Assembly: GCF_014298075.1 (NCBI RefSeq)
Contig: NZ_CP060418.1
Location: 434,001-498,000, forward strand
Reading direction: 5' to 3'
DNA length: 64,000 nt
Origin: Enterobacter sp. JUb54
GTDB taxonomy: Bacteria > Pseudomonadota > Gammaproteobacteria > Enterobacterales > Enterobacteriaceae
Position 1 is the first letter of the stretch, and every line of letters starts with the position of its first letter. Both the position numbers and the translations under genes were made by a program. Under the pieces are notes generated by a model, which saw only the letters and a program-made list of their open reading frames with translations, was not told the origin of the DNA and made no database searches. This document shows positions 1 to 8,201 of the stretch, piece after piece.

Positions 1-1011
1 GGTTCCGGGCCGTTTATGCTGGAAACCTGGCAGGCCAAAGATGTCCTGCGCATGCAGCGTAACCCGAACTACTGGCGCGGTGAGGCGAAGATGAGCCGGG
101 TGGTGCTGCGCCATTTCCAGGAGTCGCAAACGCTGCGTCTGATGGTTGAGAAGGGCGATCTGGATATTGCCAGCAATATGGCGGTGTCGGATATCAACGC
201 GCTGCGCCATGACCCGGCTCTGAGCATCGATGCGGTTCAGCGCGGGACGATGTACTACGTGGCGATGAGCATGAAGGAGCCGCATTTCGCCAACCCGAAA
301 GTGCGTGAGGCGCTGCGCTATCTGATTGACTATCAGGGCATAAATAAAGCGCTGATGCCGGGCTATGGCGTGCTGCATCAGCGCCCAATCAAAGCGGGGA
401 TGCCCTCGACGCTGCCGGACCCTGGCTACCGGCTGGATATTCCTCGGGCGAAAAAACTGCTGGCCGAAGCCGGCTATCCCGACGGGTTTGACACCACCTT
501 GCGGGTGCTGTCCGACCAGCCGTTCCTCAACATTGCTATCGCCGTACAGTCGACGCTGATGCAGGCGGGCATTAACGCCAAAATCATCACCGGTACCGGC
601 AACCAGATCTACGGCGCGATGCGCGAGCGTCAGTTCGACCTGCTGGTGGGCCGCGGCGGCAGCGGCATGGAGCCGCATCCGCACTCCAGCCTGCGCGCGC
701 TGGTCTACAACCCGGATAACAGCGATGCCGCCCGGCTGACCAACTTCCAGGGCTGGCGTACCGGTTTCTACGATAAGCCGCTCAACGAGATGATCGACCG
801 CGCGTTGCTCGAACGCGATCCGCAAAAACAGGTCGCTGACTACCAGGCGATTCAGACCCGCTACGACCAACTGGTGCCGGCCCTGATCCCGTTGTCACAA
901 ATGGTGGATTCGGTGGTGGTGCGTCATGAGGTCAAGGACTATCAGCCGCACCCCTCCGCCACCACTTTTTTACGCGACGTCTATAAAGTCAGCGAAGGAG
1001 AGAAAGGATGA
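1..1011 (+). CDS. ABC transporter substrate-binding protein, peptide/nickel family (5' partial)
   Basis: Periplasmic solute receptor of the SBP_bac_5 (DppA/OppA/NikA) family; it would deliver a peptide-like or metal-chelate ligand to the permeases encoded next. The reading frame is already open at base 1, so the start and signal peptide lie upstream; about 336 C-terminal residues of a usual 500-540 are present. Family landmarks are visible: LEVW-like 'LETWQAKD', 'NPNYWRG', the 'PKVREALRYLID' helix and 'AKKLLAEAGYPDGF'. The stop codon overlaps the next ATG by 4 nt (ATGA), so translation is coupled. The substrate cannot be read from sequence. Family certain, ligand unknown. Confidence 0.9.
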   Translation, partial: GSGPFMLETWQAKDVLRMQRNPNYWRGEAKMSRVVLRHFQESQTLRLMVEKGDLDIASNMAVSDINALRHDPALSIDAVQRGTMYYVAMSMKEPHFANPKVREALRYLIDYQGINKALMPGYGVLHQRPIKAGMPSTLPDPGYRLDIPRAKKLLAEAGYPDGFDTTLRVLSDQPFLNIAIAVQSTLMQAGINAKIITGTGNQIYGAMRERQFDLLVGRGGSGMEPHPHSSLRALVYNPDNSDAARLTNFQGWRTGFYDKPLNEMIDRALLERDPQKQVADYQAIQTRYDQLVPALIPLSQMVDSVVVRHEVKDYQPHPSATTFLRDVYKVSEGEKG

Positions 1012-2045
1012 GCACCATGCTGTTTTCCCCCGGCTCTCGCGCCCGGCGCTTTTCAACCCGTCTGCTGCAGGTCGCGATCACCCTGTTTGGCCTGCTGCTG
1101 CTGACCTTCACCATCGGCCGGGTGATGCCTATCGACCCGGTGCTGGCGATTGTTGGCCCGGATGCCGATCAGAGCACCTATCAACAGGTCTATCAGCAGA
1201 TGGGCTTTGACCGCTCGCTGCCCACGCAGTTTGCGATCTACTTCTACAACCTGATGCACGGCGATTTAGGCAATGCGTTGCTGACCGGTAAACCGGTGAT
1301 GGACGATATTATCCGCGTCTTCCCGGCCACCATGGAACTGGCGACCATGGCGATTATCGTCGGCGCCGGTCTCGGCATTCCGCTGGGCGTGCTGGCGGCG
1401 GCGCGGCGCAACAGCCTGAGCGATTACGTGGTGCGTATTATCAGCCTCGCTGGCTATTCGACGCCGATCTTCTGGGTCGGGATGGTGGGGCTGCTGGTGT
1501 TCTATGCCTGGCTGGGATGGGTCGGTGGTGCCGGACGGGTGGATCTCGGCCTCGACGGCATCGTGCCGCGACGCACCGGGTTGATGACCGTCGACGCGCT
1601 GCTGGCGGGCAACAGCCAGGTGTTCTGGAACGCCATCAACCACCTGATCCTGCCGGCCTCTTTACTGGGCTTTCACTCGCTGGCCTACATCAGCCGCATG
1701 ACCCGCAGCTTTATGCTGGCGCAGCTGTCTCAGGAGTTCATTATCACCGCCAGGGTGAAGGGCTTAACCGAGCGCCAGGTTATCTGGAATCACGCGTTCC
1801 GCAATATCCTGGTACAGCTGCTCACCGTGGTGGCGCTGGCCTACGGCGCCTTGCTGGAAGGGGCGGTGCTGATTGAAACCGTCTTCTCGTGGCCGGGCTT
1901 CGGCTCTTATCTGACCGGCAGCCTGTTGCTGGGCGACATGAATGCGGTGATGGGCTGCGTGCTGCTGGTCGGGGTGATCTTCGTCATGCTCAACCTGCTC
2001 TCTGACATGTTGTATCAATGCTTTGACCCGAGGACCAAATCATGA
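1008..2045 (+). CDS. ABC transporter permease, DppB/OppB type
   Basis: Inner-membrane subunit 1 of a peptide/nickel importer. At 345 aa it matches the DppB family; a first membrane helix near residues 20-45 is followed by the family's periplasmic segment and five more hydrophobic stretches. The cytoplasmic EAA-type coupling loop is visible near residues 245-265 ('ITARVKGLTERQVIWNHAFRN' region), where it would dock on the ATPases. It overlaps the preceding receptor gene and the following permease gene by 4 nt each (ATGA), a tightly coupled operon. Substrate unknown; assigned by homology pattern only. Confidence 0.9.
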   Translation: MSTMLFSPGSRARRFSTRLLQVAITLFGLLLLTFTIGRVMPIDPVLAIVGPDADQSTYQQVYQQMGFDRSLPTQFAIYFYNLMHGDLGNALLTGKPVMDDIIRVFPATMELATMAIIVGAGLGIPLGVLAAARRNSLSDYVVRIISLAGYSTPIFWVGMVGLLVFYAWLGWVGGAGRVDLGLDGIVPRRTGLMTVDALLAGNSQVFWNAINHLILPASLLGFHSLAYISRMTRSFMLAQLSQEFIITARVKGLTERQVIWNHAFRNILVQLLTVVALAYGALLEGAVLIETVFSWPGFGSYLTGSLLLGDMNAVMGCVLLVGVIFVMLNLLSDMLYQCFDPRTKS

Positions 2046-2947
2046 CCGTTTCTCTGGAGACGCCGCTGCAACGCGGCGGTACTGAAGGCCGCCGGCGGGT
2101 TATGCGCACCCTGGCGTGGGGCGCCGGATTCATCGGTAAAATGGCGCGCAACCCGCTGACGGCGGTGGGCGGCGGGATTATCAGCCTGCTGCTGATCGTG
2201 GCGATTTTCGCCCCGTGGATCGCCCCCTACAACCCGCTGGTTCAGGATCTGAACAATGCGCTCAGCGCGCCGGATGCCCAACACTGGTTCGGCACCGATG
2301 AGTTTGGCCGCGATATCTTCAGCCGCCTGGTCTACGGTTCGCGGATCACTCTGTATATCGTGCTGCTGGTGTCGGTCACCGTTGGGCCGCTGGGCCTGCT
2401 GCTGGGGGTGAGCGCCGGTTACTTCGGTGGCAAGGTGGATATGGTGCTGATGCGGGTGACCGATATCTTCATCTCCTTCCCGAGCCTGGTGCTGGCGCTG
2501 GCGTTTGTGGCGGCATTAGGCCCGGGGCTGGAGCATGTGGTGATTGCCATCACCCTGACTGCGTGGCCGCCGATTGCGCGTCTGGCGCGGGCTGAAACCC
2601 TGTCGCTGCGCCAGGCGGATTTTATCTCCGCCGTGCGTTTGCAGGGCGCTTCTCCGGCGCGGGTGCTGTGGAAACACATCGTCCCGCTGTGCCTGCCGTC
2701 GGTGATTATCCGCATCACCATGAATATGGCCGGGATTATTTTGACCGCCGCCGGTCTGGGCTTCCTCGGCCTTGGCGCGCAGCCGCCGGAGCCGGAGTGG
2801 GGGGCGATGATCTCCAGCGGGCGCACCTACATGATGGAGTGCTGGTGGGTAGTAACGATTCCGGGGCTGGCGATTCTGATTAACAGCCTGGCATTCAACT
2901 TCTTAGGAGATGGCTTACGTGACATCCTCGATCCTCGCAGCGAATAA
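2042..2947 (+). CDS. ABC transporter permease, DppC/OppC type
   Basis: Inner-membrane subunit 2 of the same importer, 301 aa, usual size for DppC. N-terminal helix near residues 40-62 is followed by 'HWFGTDEFGRDIFSRLVYG', the hallmark of the OppC N-terminal region. The EAA loop lies around residues 190-215 with the conserved Gly ('VRLQGASPARV'). Start ATG is within ATGA of the upstream stop. It overlaps the following ATPase gene by roughly 30 nt. It should pair with the DppB-type subunit to form the translocation pore. Confidence 0.9.
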   Translation: MTVSLETPLQRGGTEGRRRVMRTLAWGAGFIGKMARNPLTAVGGGIISLLLIVAIFAPWIAPYNPLVQDLNNALSAPDAQHWFGTDEFGRDIFSRLVYGSRITLYIVLLVSVTVGPLGLLLGVSAGYFGGKVDMVLMRVTDIFISFPSLVLALAFVAALGPGLEHVVIAITLTAWPPIARLARAETLSLRQADFISAVRLQGASPARVLWKHIVPLCLPSVIIRITMNMAGIILTAAGLGFLGLGAQPPEPEWGAMISSGRTYMMECWWVVTIPGLAILINSLAFNFLGDGLRDILDPRSE

Positions 2948-3782
2948 TGCACCACTACTCGACGTCGGCGATCTGTGCGTCGATTTTGTCAACGGCGGCG
3001 CGGTGACCCATGCGGTGCGCGGCGTCTCCTTCCAACTGGGCCGGGAAAAACTGGCGATTGTCGGGGAGTCCGGCTCGGGAAAATCCACCGTCGGGCGGGC
3101 GCTGCTGCATCTGCACCCGAAAAAGGCGCGGATCACCGCCAGCCGCATGCAGTTTGGCGATATCGATTTGCGTCAGCAGAGCGAAGCGCAAATGCGCACC
3201 ATCCGCGGCAAGCGCATCTCGATGATTATGCAGGACCCGAAATACTCGCTGAACCCGGTGGTGTGCGTCGGGGATCAGGTGGCCGAAGCCTGGCTGACCC
3301 ACAACCCCGGGCGTAAAGCGCAGGCCAGAGCCAAAGCGCTGGAGATGCTGGACGTCGTGCGTATCCGCGATCCGCAGCGGGTCTACCGCCTGTATCCGCA
3401 CGAAATTTCCGGCGGCCAGGGGCAGCGGATCATGATCGCCATGATGTTAATCACCGACCCGGAGCTGATCATCGCCGATGAACCGACGTCGGCGCTGGAC
3501 GTCTCCGTGCGCCTGCAGGTGCTGGGGCTGCTCGATGACCTCGTCAAGTCGCGCGGGCTGGGGCTGATTTTTATCAGCCACGACATCAACCTGGTGCGCA
3601 GTTTTTGCGACCGGGTGCTGGTGATGTACGCCGGACGGGTGGTGGAGTCCATTGCGGCCAACGAACTCGATAACGCCCGCCATCCCTACACGCAGGGGCT
3701 GATTAACGCGTTACCGGATATGCAACATCGTCGCCCGGTGCTGCCGGTGCTACAGCGCCAGGCCAGCTGGCTTACGGAATAA
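2919..3782 (+). CDS. ABC transporter ATPase, DppD/NikD type
   Basis: First ATP-hydrolysing subunit of the importer. Walker A is 'GESGSGKS', signature 'ISGGQGQR', Walker B 'LIIADEPTSALD', switch His in 'ISHDINLV'. About 287 aa, shorter than DppD (~327) because the C-terminal extension with its Cys cluster is reduced, closer to NikD. Start choice: an ATG at 2910 would sit directly on the Shine-Dalgarno TAGGAG (2904-2909), whereas GTG at 2919 is correctly spaced, so I prefer GTG; the frame is the same. Overlap with the permease gene implies coupled translation. Confidence 0.88.
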   Translation: MTSSILAANNAPLLDVGDLCVDFVNGGAVTHAVRGVSFQLGREKLAIVGESGSGKSTVGRALLHLHPKKARITASRMQFGDIDLRQQSEAQMRTIRGKRISMIMQDPKYSLNPVVCVGDQVAEAWLTHNPGRKAQARAKALEMLDVVRIRDPQRVYRLYPHEISGGQGQRIMIAMMLITDPELIIADEPTSALDVSVRLQVLGLLDDLVKSRGLGLIFISHDINLVRSFCDRVLVMYAGRVVESIAANELDNARHPYTQGLINALPDMQHRRPVLPVLQRQASWLTE

Positions 3783-3789
3783 GGAGCGG

Positions 3790-4566
3790 ATGATGATTGA
3801 AGTTAACAACCTGAACCTGGTGTTTGGCGAAGGTGAGAAGCGTAACCAGGTGCTGTACGACGTCAGTTTTCAGGTGCAGCCGGGGGAGATTTACGGGCTG
3901 GTGGGAGAGTCCGGTTCCGGGAAGACCACCGTGCTGAAGTGCCTGGCGGGGCTGTTCACCCACTGGCAGGGCGCGCTGTCGATCGACGGCCACGCGCTGG
4001 ATCATCAGATTCGCCGCGAGCGCTGTCGGCAGGTGCAGATGGTGTTTCAGGACCCCTACGGATCGCTGCATCCGCGGCATACCATCGGTGATATCCTCGA
4101 AGAGCCGCTGCAGATCCACGGCATCGGCGATCGCGACCGGCGGGTGAATACCCTGCTGGATCGGGTGGGGCTGAACCGCGCTTTTCGTGACCGTTATCCG
4201 CACCAGCTTTCCGGCGGTCAGCGCCAGCGAGTGGCTATCGCCCGGGCGCTGATTCTGGAGCCGCAGGTGCTGCTGCTGGATGAGCCGACCTCGGCGCTGG
4301 ACGTATCCGTGCAGGCCGAAATCCTCAATCTACTGGCGGAGCTGCAGCAGGAGTCCCGCCTAACCTATCTGATGGTGACCCATGATTTAGGGGTGATAGC
4401 GCATCTGTGCCAGAAGGTGGCGGTGATGCAGCACGGCAAAATCCTTGAGACGCTGACGGTGGATGCTCTGGTCAACGGTGATGCGCAGACGGCCTATACG
4501 CAAATGCTGGTTACCGCCAGCCAGCGCTATACCCGGGAGATGGCGCGCGAAGTGGCCGCCTACTGA
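3790..4566 (+). CDS. ABC transporter ATPase, DppF/NikE type
   Basis: Second ATPase of the importer, 258 aa. Walker A 'GESGSGKT', Q-loop 'MVFQDPYGSLHPRH', signature 'LSGGQRQR', Walker B 'VLLLDEPTSALD', switch 'VTHDLGVI'. It lacks the long C-terminal extension of DppF/OppF and is nearer NikE in length (268 aa). ATGATG at 3790/3793 offers two adjacent starts behind GGAG. Last gene of the operon: a convergent yegS follows after an 8-bp-stem hairpin. Together genes 1-4566 form a full SBP, two-permease, two-ATPase set. Confidence 0.9.
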   Translation: MMIEVNNLNLVFGEGEKRNQVLYDVSFQVQPGEIYGLVGESGSGKTTVLKCLAGLFTHWQGALSIDGHALDHQIRRERCRQVQMVFQDPYGSLHPRHTIGDILEEPLQIHGIGDRDRRVNTLLDRVGLNRAFRDRYPHQLSGGQRQRVAIARALILEPQVLLLDEPTSALDVSVQAEILNLLAELQQESRLTYLMVTHDLGVIAHLCQKVAVMQHGKILETLTVDALVNGDAQTAYTQMLVTASQRYTREMAREVAAY

Positions 4567-4573
4567 GGAGTAT

Positions 4574-4601
4574 GCCGGTGCATCAGGGATGAGGCACCGG
4601 C
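4574..4601. terminator. Hairpin between convergent ABC operon and yegS
   Basis: Perfect 8-bp inverted repeat GCCGGTGC (4574-4581) / GCACCGGC (4594-4601) with a 12-nt loop, lying in the 45-bp gap between the two convergent stop codons. The flank is A/T-rich but has no clean U-tract, so a bidirectional terminator is likely rather than proven. Confidence 0.5.
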
Positions 4602-4611
4602 GCAATTTGAG

Positions 4612-5505
4612 TTATTTCAGCAATGCACAGTCCGGCGGCAGGCGGCAGCGCAGGGCGCCGGGCAGCACTTCCATGCGGAAATGTGTGCCGCTGAGCGGTT
4701 CACCGTCGAGGTTAAACGTCATCTCATGGGGGGCGGAAATCTCAAACCATGACGATACGCCATCCACCAGGTTCGGGGAGTTGTCGGGATTCGCCAGGGT
4801 GGTGAACAGCGCCGGAAGGAGCTCTTCGCCGGTAAAGACCCGCACGTGCAGCAGGCCGTCGTTAATCAGCGCCTGCGGGCAGAGCTGCTGGCCGCCGCCG
4901 GCCTGACGACCGTTGCCGATACCGATCACCAGCGCGTTCCCTTGCCAGCTGAAATTCTCGCCGCGAATTTCGCAGCGGTCGGGTTTCAGGGTATCCATGC
5001 GCATCAGGCCATGAATCAGATAGGAGATGCCGCCGAGCGCGGCTTTGAGTTTTTCCGGCGTTTCGGTGGTGATCCGGGTACCAAAACCGCCGGTGGCCAT
5101 ATTAATAAAGCCGGTCTTGTCGTTAACCCGCGCGACGTCTATCGCCACGTCACGGCCAATAATCGCCAGCTTCAGCGCGCTGGCTAAATCCTGCGGGATG
5201 CCGACGCTGGTGGCGAAGTCGTTGGCGGTGCCCAGCGGCAAAATCCCGAGCGCGGCCTGACATTCACGCTGAACCAGCGCGGTGGCGACTTCATTGATGG
5301 TGCCATCACCGCCGCCAGCAATCACCGTACCGACCTCAAGCTGTATGGCCTCGTCGACATACCGGACGGCATCGCCTTTTTCCCAGGTCACGCGGACATG
5401 GATGTCGACGCCTTCTTCGCGTAACAGGGTGATTGCTTCACGTAGCTGGGGGTCGTTCGCCCCTTTGCCGTTGAGAATCAGTAAGCTGGCTGGAAACGTG
5501 GACAT
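4612..5505 (-). CDS. yegS: Lipid kinase YegS
   Basis: Cytosolic/membrane-associated lipid kinase of the diacylglycerol-kinase catalytic family; E. coli YegS phosphorylates phosphatidylglycerol in vitro. About 297 aa, as in E. coli. The nucleotide-binding motif '[14 protein letters not shown]' and '[16 protein letters not shown]' are present, with the C-terminal '[10 protein letters not shown]' motif. The open frame extends 15 codons upstream, but the ATG at 5505 gives the N-terminus that matches YegS ([11 protein letters not shown]) and is preceded by AGGAAG at good spacing. Single gene, convergent with the ABC operon. Confidence 0.96.
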   Translation of the reverse strand: MSTFPASLLILNGKGANDPQLREAITLLREEGVDIHVRVTWEKGDAVRYVDEAIQLEVGTVIAGGGDGTINEVATALVQRECQAALGILPLGTANDFATSVGIPQDLASALKLAIIGRDVAIDVARVNDKTGFINMATGGFGTRITTETPEKLKAALGGISYLIHGLMRMDTLKPDRCEIRGENFSWQGNALVIGIGNGRQAGGGQQLCPQALINDGLLHVRVFTGEELLPALFTTLANPDNSPNLVDGVSSWFEISAPHEMTFNLDGEPLSGTHFRMEVLPGALRCRLPPDCALLK

Positions 5506-5620
5506 GGGTATGGCTTCCTTTTTGCACAAGATGCAGAAAGTGTACCGCATGACGCCGGGGATGGATATTTTGCACCACTTATCGTGAGAAGTACGACAGG
5601 CCTGGGTTGTAGCAGAGGGG

Positions 5621-5707
5621 AAAAAAATAAGCCCGCGTAAGGGAGATTACGCAGGCTAAGGAGGTGGTTCCTGGTACAGCTAGCATTTATGGGTTATGTT
5701 TTTCAGC
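5621..5707 (-). ncRNA. cyaR: CyaR (RyeE) Hfq-dependent small RNA
   Basis: About 87 nt on the minus strand downstream of yegQ, exactly where E. coli has cyaR. I recognise the transcript: 5' GCTGAAAAACATAACCC, the central unpaired stretch containing ACCUCCUUAG-type anti-Shine-Dalgarno sequence (complement of AAGGAGGTGG at 5658-5667), then the terminator hairpin (CCCGCGTAA/TTACGC region 5631-5652) ending in a run of U (AAAAAATA on plus, 5621-5628). In E. coli it represses ompX, nadE, luxS and yqaE translation. Not an ORF; independent gene between yegS and yegQ. Confidence 0.95.
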
Positions 5708-5714
5708 AGAATGG

Positions 5715-5757
5715 ATGATACCCGCTTCAAGCGAAGCGGTGTGTGATCCGTTTCTAA
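5715..5757 (-). promoter_or_regulatory. cyaR promoter with CRP site
   Basis: Relative to a start at 5707, TATCAT (complement of 5715-5720) sits at the -10 position. A CRP-type site, TGTGA-N6-TCTAA on plus (5742-5757), is centred near -42, the class II activator position. This fits the known CRP dependence of E. coli cyaR. One half-site is perfect, the other weak. Confidence 0.6.
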
Positions 5758-5777
5758 TATCTTTATTCCGTGAAAAA

Positions 5778-5855
5778 ATAACCCTACTAAACCATCTTAT
5801 TTCAAGTTGCATGTCAGTTGGTTTTGCTGCCTGCAGCTCGAATTATTCAGGGTAC
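5778..5855. repeat. Internally deleted ERIC element
   Basis: Both ends of an ERIC (enterobacterial repetitive intergenic consensus) are recognisable: 'TTTCAAGTTGCATG' on the left and 'CAGCTCGAATTATTCAGGG' on the right. The central core with CCCCAGTCACTTAC is missing, leaving about 75 bp instead of 127. Short ERIC derivatives of this size are known. It lies between yegQ and the cyaR promoter; compare the complete copy at 36183-36309. Confidence 0.75.
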
Positions 5856-5856
5856 C

Positions 5857-7218
5857 TTAGTTCCCGTGCGGGTTACGGGTGCTCTGTCCGGCAAAGTTAC
5901 GCATCAGCAGCGCGTATTGCAGCTCCATCTCTTCCGGAACCGGCAGCCAGACGGTATAGCCATCGCCAGGGGCGACCGGCATCGCTTCGCCTTTGGCATT
6001 CACCATATGTTCGAGGGTGAAATTGACATTGCCCTGCGGCGTCATCAGCTCCAGGCTGTCACCGACGGAGAACTTATTTTTCACCGCCACGGCCGCCAGT
6101 TGACCATTGCGCTCGCCGGTAAATTCACCGACAAACTGCTGGCGTTCGGAGAGGGAATAGCCGTACTCGTAGTTCTGGTAGTCGTCATGGGTATGACGGC
6201 GCAGGAAGCCTTCGGTATAGCCGCGGTGGGCCAGCCCTTCCAGAGTTTCCAGCAGGCTTTCATCAAACGGTTTGCCGGCGGCGGCATCGTCGATGGCTTT
6301 GCGGTAAACCTGAGCGGTGCGCGCGCAGTAGTAGAAGGATTTGGTTCGGCCTTCGATTTTCAGCGAATGCACGCCCATTTGGGTCAGGCGTTCAACGTGC
6401 GCAATGGCGCGCAGGTCCTTGGAGTTCATGATGTAGGTGCCGTGTTCGTCTTCGAAGGCGGTCATGTATTCGCCCGGACGTTTTGCTTCCTCAATCATAA
6501 ACACCTTGTCGGTCGGCGCGCCGACGCCCAGGGTGGGCTCGACGGTCTGAACCGGAATCGGCTCCTGCTGGTGGACGATGTTGCCGACGATATCTTCTTT
6601 GCCTTCCGAAACGTTATATTCCCAGCGGCAGGCATTGGTGCAGGTACCCTGGTTCGGGTCGCGCTTGTTGATATAGCCCGAAAGCAGGCAGCGGCCGGAG
6701 TAGGCCATGCACAGGGCGCCGTGGACGAAAATCTCAATTTCCATCTCGGGAACCTGGCTGCGGATCTCGGCAATTTCATCCAGCGACAGCTCGCGGGAAA
6801 GAATCACCCGGCTGAGGCCCATCTGCTGCCAGAATTTAACCGTCGCCCAGTTTACGGCGTTGGCCTGGACCGACAGGTGGATCTGCATTTCTGGGAAGTG
6901 CTCGCGCACCAGCATGATTAAACCGGGATCGGACATGATCAGCGCGTCCGGCCCCATATCCACCACCGGCTTGAGGTCGCGAATGAAGGTTTTCAGCTTG
7001 GCGTTATGCGGCGCGATATTGACCACCACGTAGAATTTTTTGCCCTGCTGATGCGCTTCATTGATGCCCAGCTGCAGGTTTTCGTGGTTGAATTCATTGT
7101 TGCGCACGCGCAGAGAGTAACGCGGCTGGCCAGCATAAACGGCATCGGCGCCATAAGCGAAAGCGTAACGCATATTTTTCAGCGTTCCCGCCGGGGAAAG
7201 GAGTTCCGGTTTAAACAT
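5857..7218 (-). CDS. trhP: tRNA uridine hydroxylation protein TrhP (YegQ), U32-peptidase family
   Basis: 453-aa member of peptidase family U32. In E. coli YegQ/TrhP acts with prephenate in forming 5-hydroxyuridine at tRNA position 34. Seen: N-terminal 'PELLSPAGTLKNMRYAFAYG', 'GADAVYAGQPRYSLR', and the conserved Cys cluster region 'GALCMAYSGRCLLSGY' with 'NQGTCTNACRW', which in this family supports an iron-sulphur cofactor. The frame is open 28 codons further upstream, but ATG at 7218 gives the family N-terminus (MFKPELLSPAG). Monocistronic, upstream of cyaR on the same strand. E. coli has yegP between this gene and baeR; it is absent here. Confidence 0.95.
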   Translation of the reverse strand: MFKPELLSPAGTLKNMRYAFAYGADAVYAGQPRYSLRVRNNEFNHENLQLGINEAHQQGKKFYVVVNIAPHNAKLKTFIRDLKPVVDMGPDALIMSDPGLIMLVREHFPEMQIHLSVQANAVNWATVKFWQQMGLSRVILSRELSLDEIAEIRSQVPEMEIEIFVHGALCMAYSGRCLLSGYINKRDPNQGTCTNACRWEYNVSEGKEDIVGNIVHQQEPIPVQTVEPTLGVGAPTDKVFMIEEAKRPGEYMTAFEDEHGTYIMNSKDLRAIAHVERLTQMGVHSLKIEGRTKSFYYCARTAQVYRKAIDDAAAGKPFDESLLETLEGLAHRGYTEGFLRRHTHDDYQNYEYGYSLSERQQFVGEFTGERNGQLAAVAVKNKFSVGDSLELMTPQGNVNFTLEHMVNAKGEAMPVAPGDGYTVWLPVPEEMELQYALLMRNFAGQSTRNPHGN

Positions 7219-7396
7219 GATTTTCTCGTTCTGATGACAGGTCAGATTCGCCACACCTGATGCGGCGAGTTGGGGAGACGCTCTCGCAGGGAGAGTGCCC
7301 ACACATTAAGGGCGGGCATTGTAGCGCTGTGGAGGAGGGGAGTAAACCGTCGGGTTTAATCAATGCGCAAGGTCGTGGCCGTTGGCGCGGACGTTT

Positions 7397-7458
7397 CCCC
7401 GGAGGCGGGGCTACCGGGTTGCAAAAACCTGTAGCCGGTCAGCACAGCGCCACCGGGA
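7397..7458. repeat. REP/BIME-like palindromic repeats
   Basis: Two GC-rich REP-like units in opposite orientation in the gap between yegQ and baeR: 7397-7418 (CCCCGGAGGCGGGGCTACCGG region) and 7430-7458 (TGTAGCCGGTCAGCAC...CACCGGG region). They resemble Klebsiella REP units (CCCGGTGGCGCTNCGCTTACCGGGC type). Degenerate, so assigned with moderate confidence. Confidence 0.55.
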
Positions 7459-7478
7459 ATAGTCGGGCAGGCGGCTCA

Positions 7479-8201
7479 CTACGCCAGCCGGCAGGCGTCC
7501 GCTTCCCAACGATAGCCGACGCCATATACCGCACGAATAAACGACTGTTCGGTGTCCAGCGACTCCAGCTTGCGCCGCAGGTTTTTGATATGGCTGTCGA
7601 TGGTGCGGTCGGTCACCACGCGGTAATCATCATACAGGTGGTTAAGCAGCTGCTCGCGCGAGAAGACCTTGCCCGGCTCCTGGGAGAGGGTTTTTAGCAG
7701 GCGGAACTCGGCAGGGGTCAGATCCAGCAGCTTATCGCGCCATGATGCCTGAAAACGGCCTTCATCGACGATCAGCGGGCTTTCCGCATCCAGCGCCTGC
7801 AGATCCCGGCGCGGCTTGCAGCGGCGAAGAATGGTTTTCACCCGCGCCACCACTTCACGTGGGCTGTAGGGCTTGCAGATATAATCATCGGCGCCAATTT
7901 CCAGCCCCAGCAGCCGGTCGATCTCCTCAATTTTGGCGGTGACCATCACCACCGGCACATCGGAGAAGCGACGGATCTCCCGGCACAGGGTCAGACCATC
8001 GGTACCCGGCAGCATCAGATCCAGCAGGATGAGATGCGGCGGGGTTTGACGAACGTAAGGCAGGACCTGATCGCCGTGATTAATCAGCGTCGGTGCATAA
8101 CCTGCTGCGAGCAGATAGTCGAGCAGCAACTGACCCAGTTTGGGTTCATCTTCCACGACAAGAATGCGTGGGGTATTTTCATCAACAGGTAATTCACTCA
8201 T
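7479..8201 (-). CDS. baeR: Envelope-stress response regulator BaeR
   Basis: OmpR-family response regulator activating mdtABCD, acrD and spy-type genes in envelope stress. 240 aa as in E. coli. Receiver domain with phosphoacceptor Asp61 in '[11 protein letters not shown]', Lys of 'ICKPYSP', and a C-terminal winged-helix domain ('[12 protein letters not shown]', '[16 protein letters not shown]', 'VYGVGYRWE'). Sequence is almost colinear with E. coli BaeR from the first residues. Last gene of the mdtABCD-baeSR operon; its start overlaps the baeS stop by 4 nt. Confidence 0.97.
   Translation of the reverse strand: MSELPVDENTPRILVVEDEPKLGQLLLDYLLAAGYAPTLINHGDQVLPYVRQTPPHLILLDLMLPGTDGLTLCREIRRFSDVPVVMVTAKIEEIDRLLGLEIGADDYICKPYSPREVVARVKTILRRCKPRRDLQALDAESPLIVDEGRFQASWRDKLLDLTPAEFRLLKTLSQEPGKVFSREQLLNHLYDDYRVVTDRTIDSHIKNLRRKLESLDTEQSFIRAVYGVGYRWEADACRLA

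Noticed and set aside
5818-6921. 367-codon plus-strand frame
   Set aside because: Lies entirely antisense to yegQ/trhP; product is low-complexity His/Val/Gly-rich and unlike any protein, a shadow of the GC-rich coding strand.
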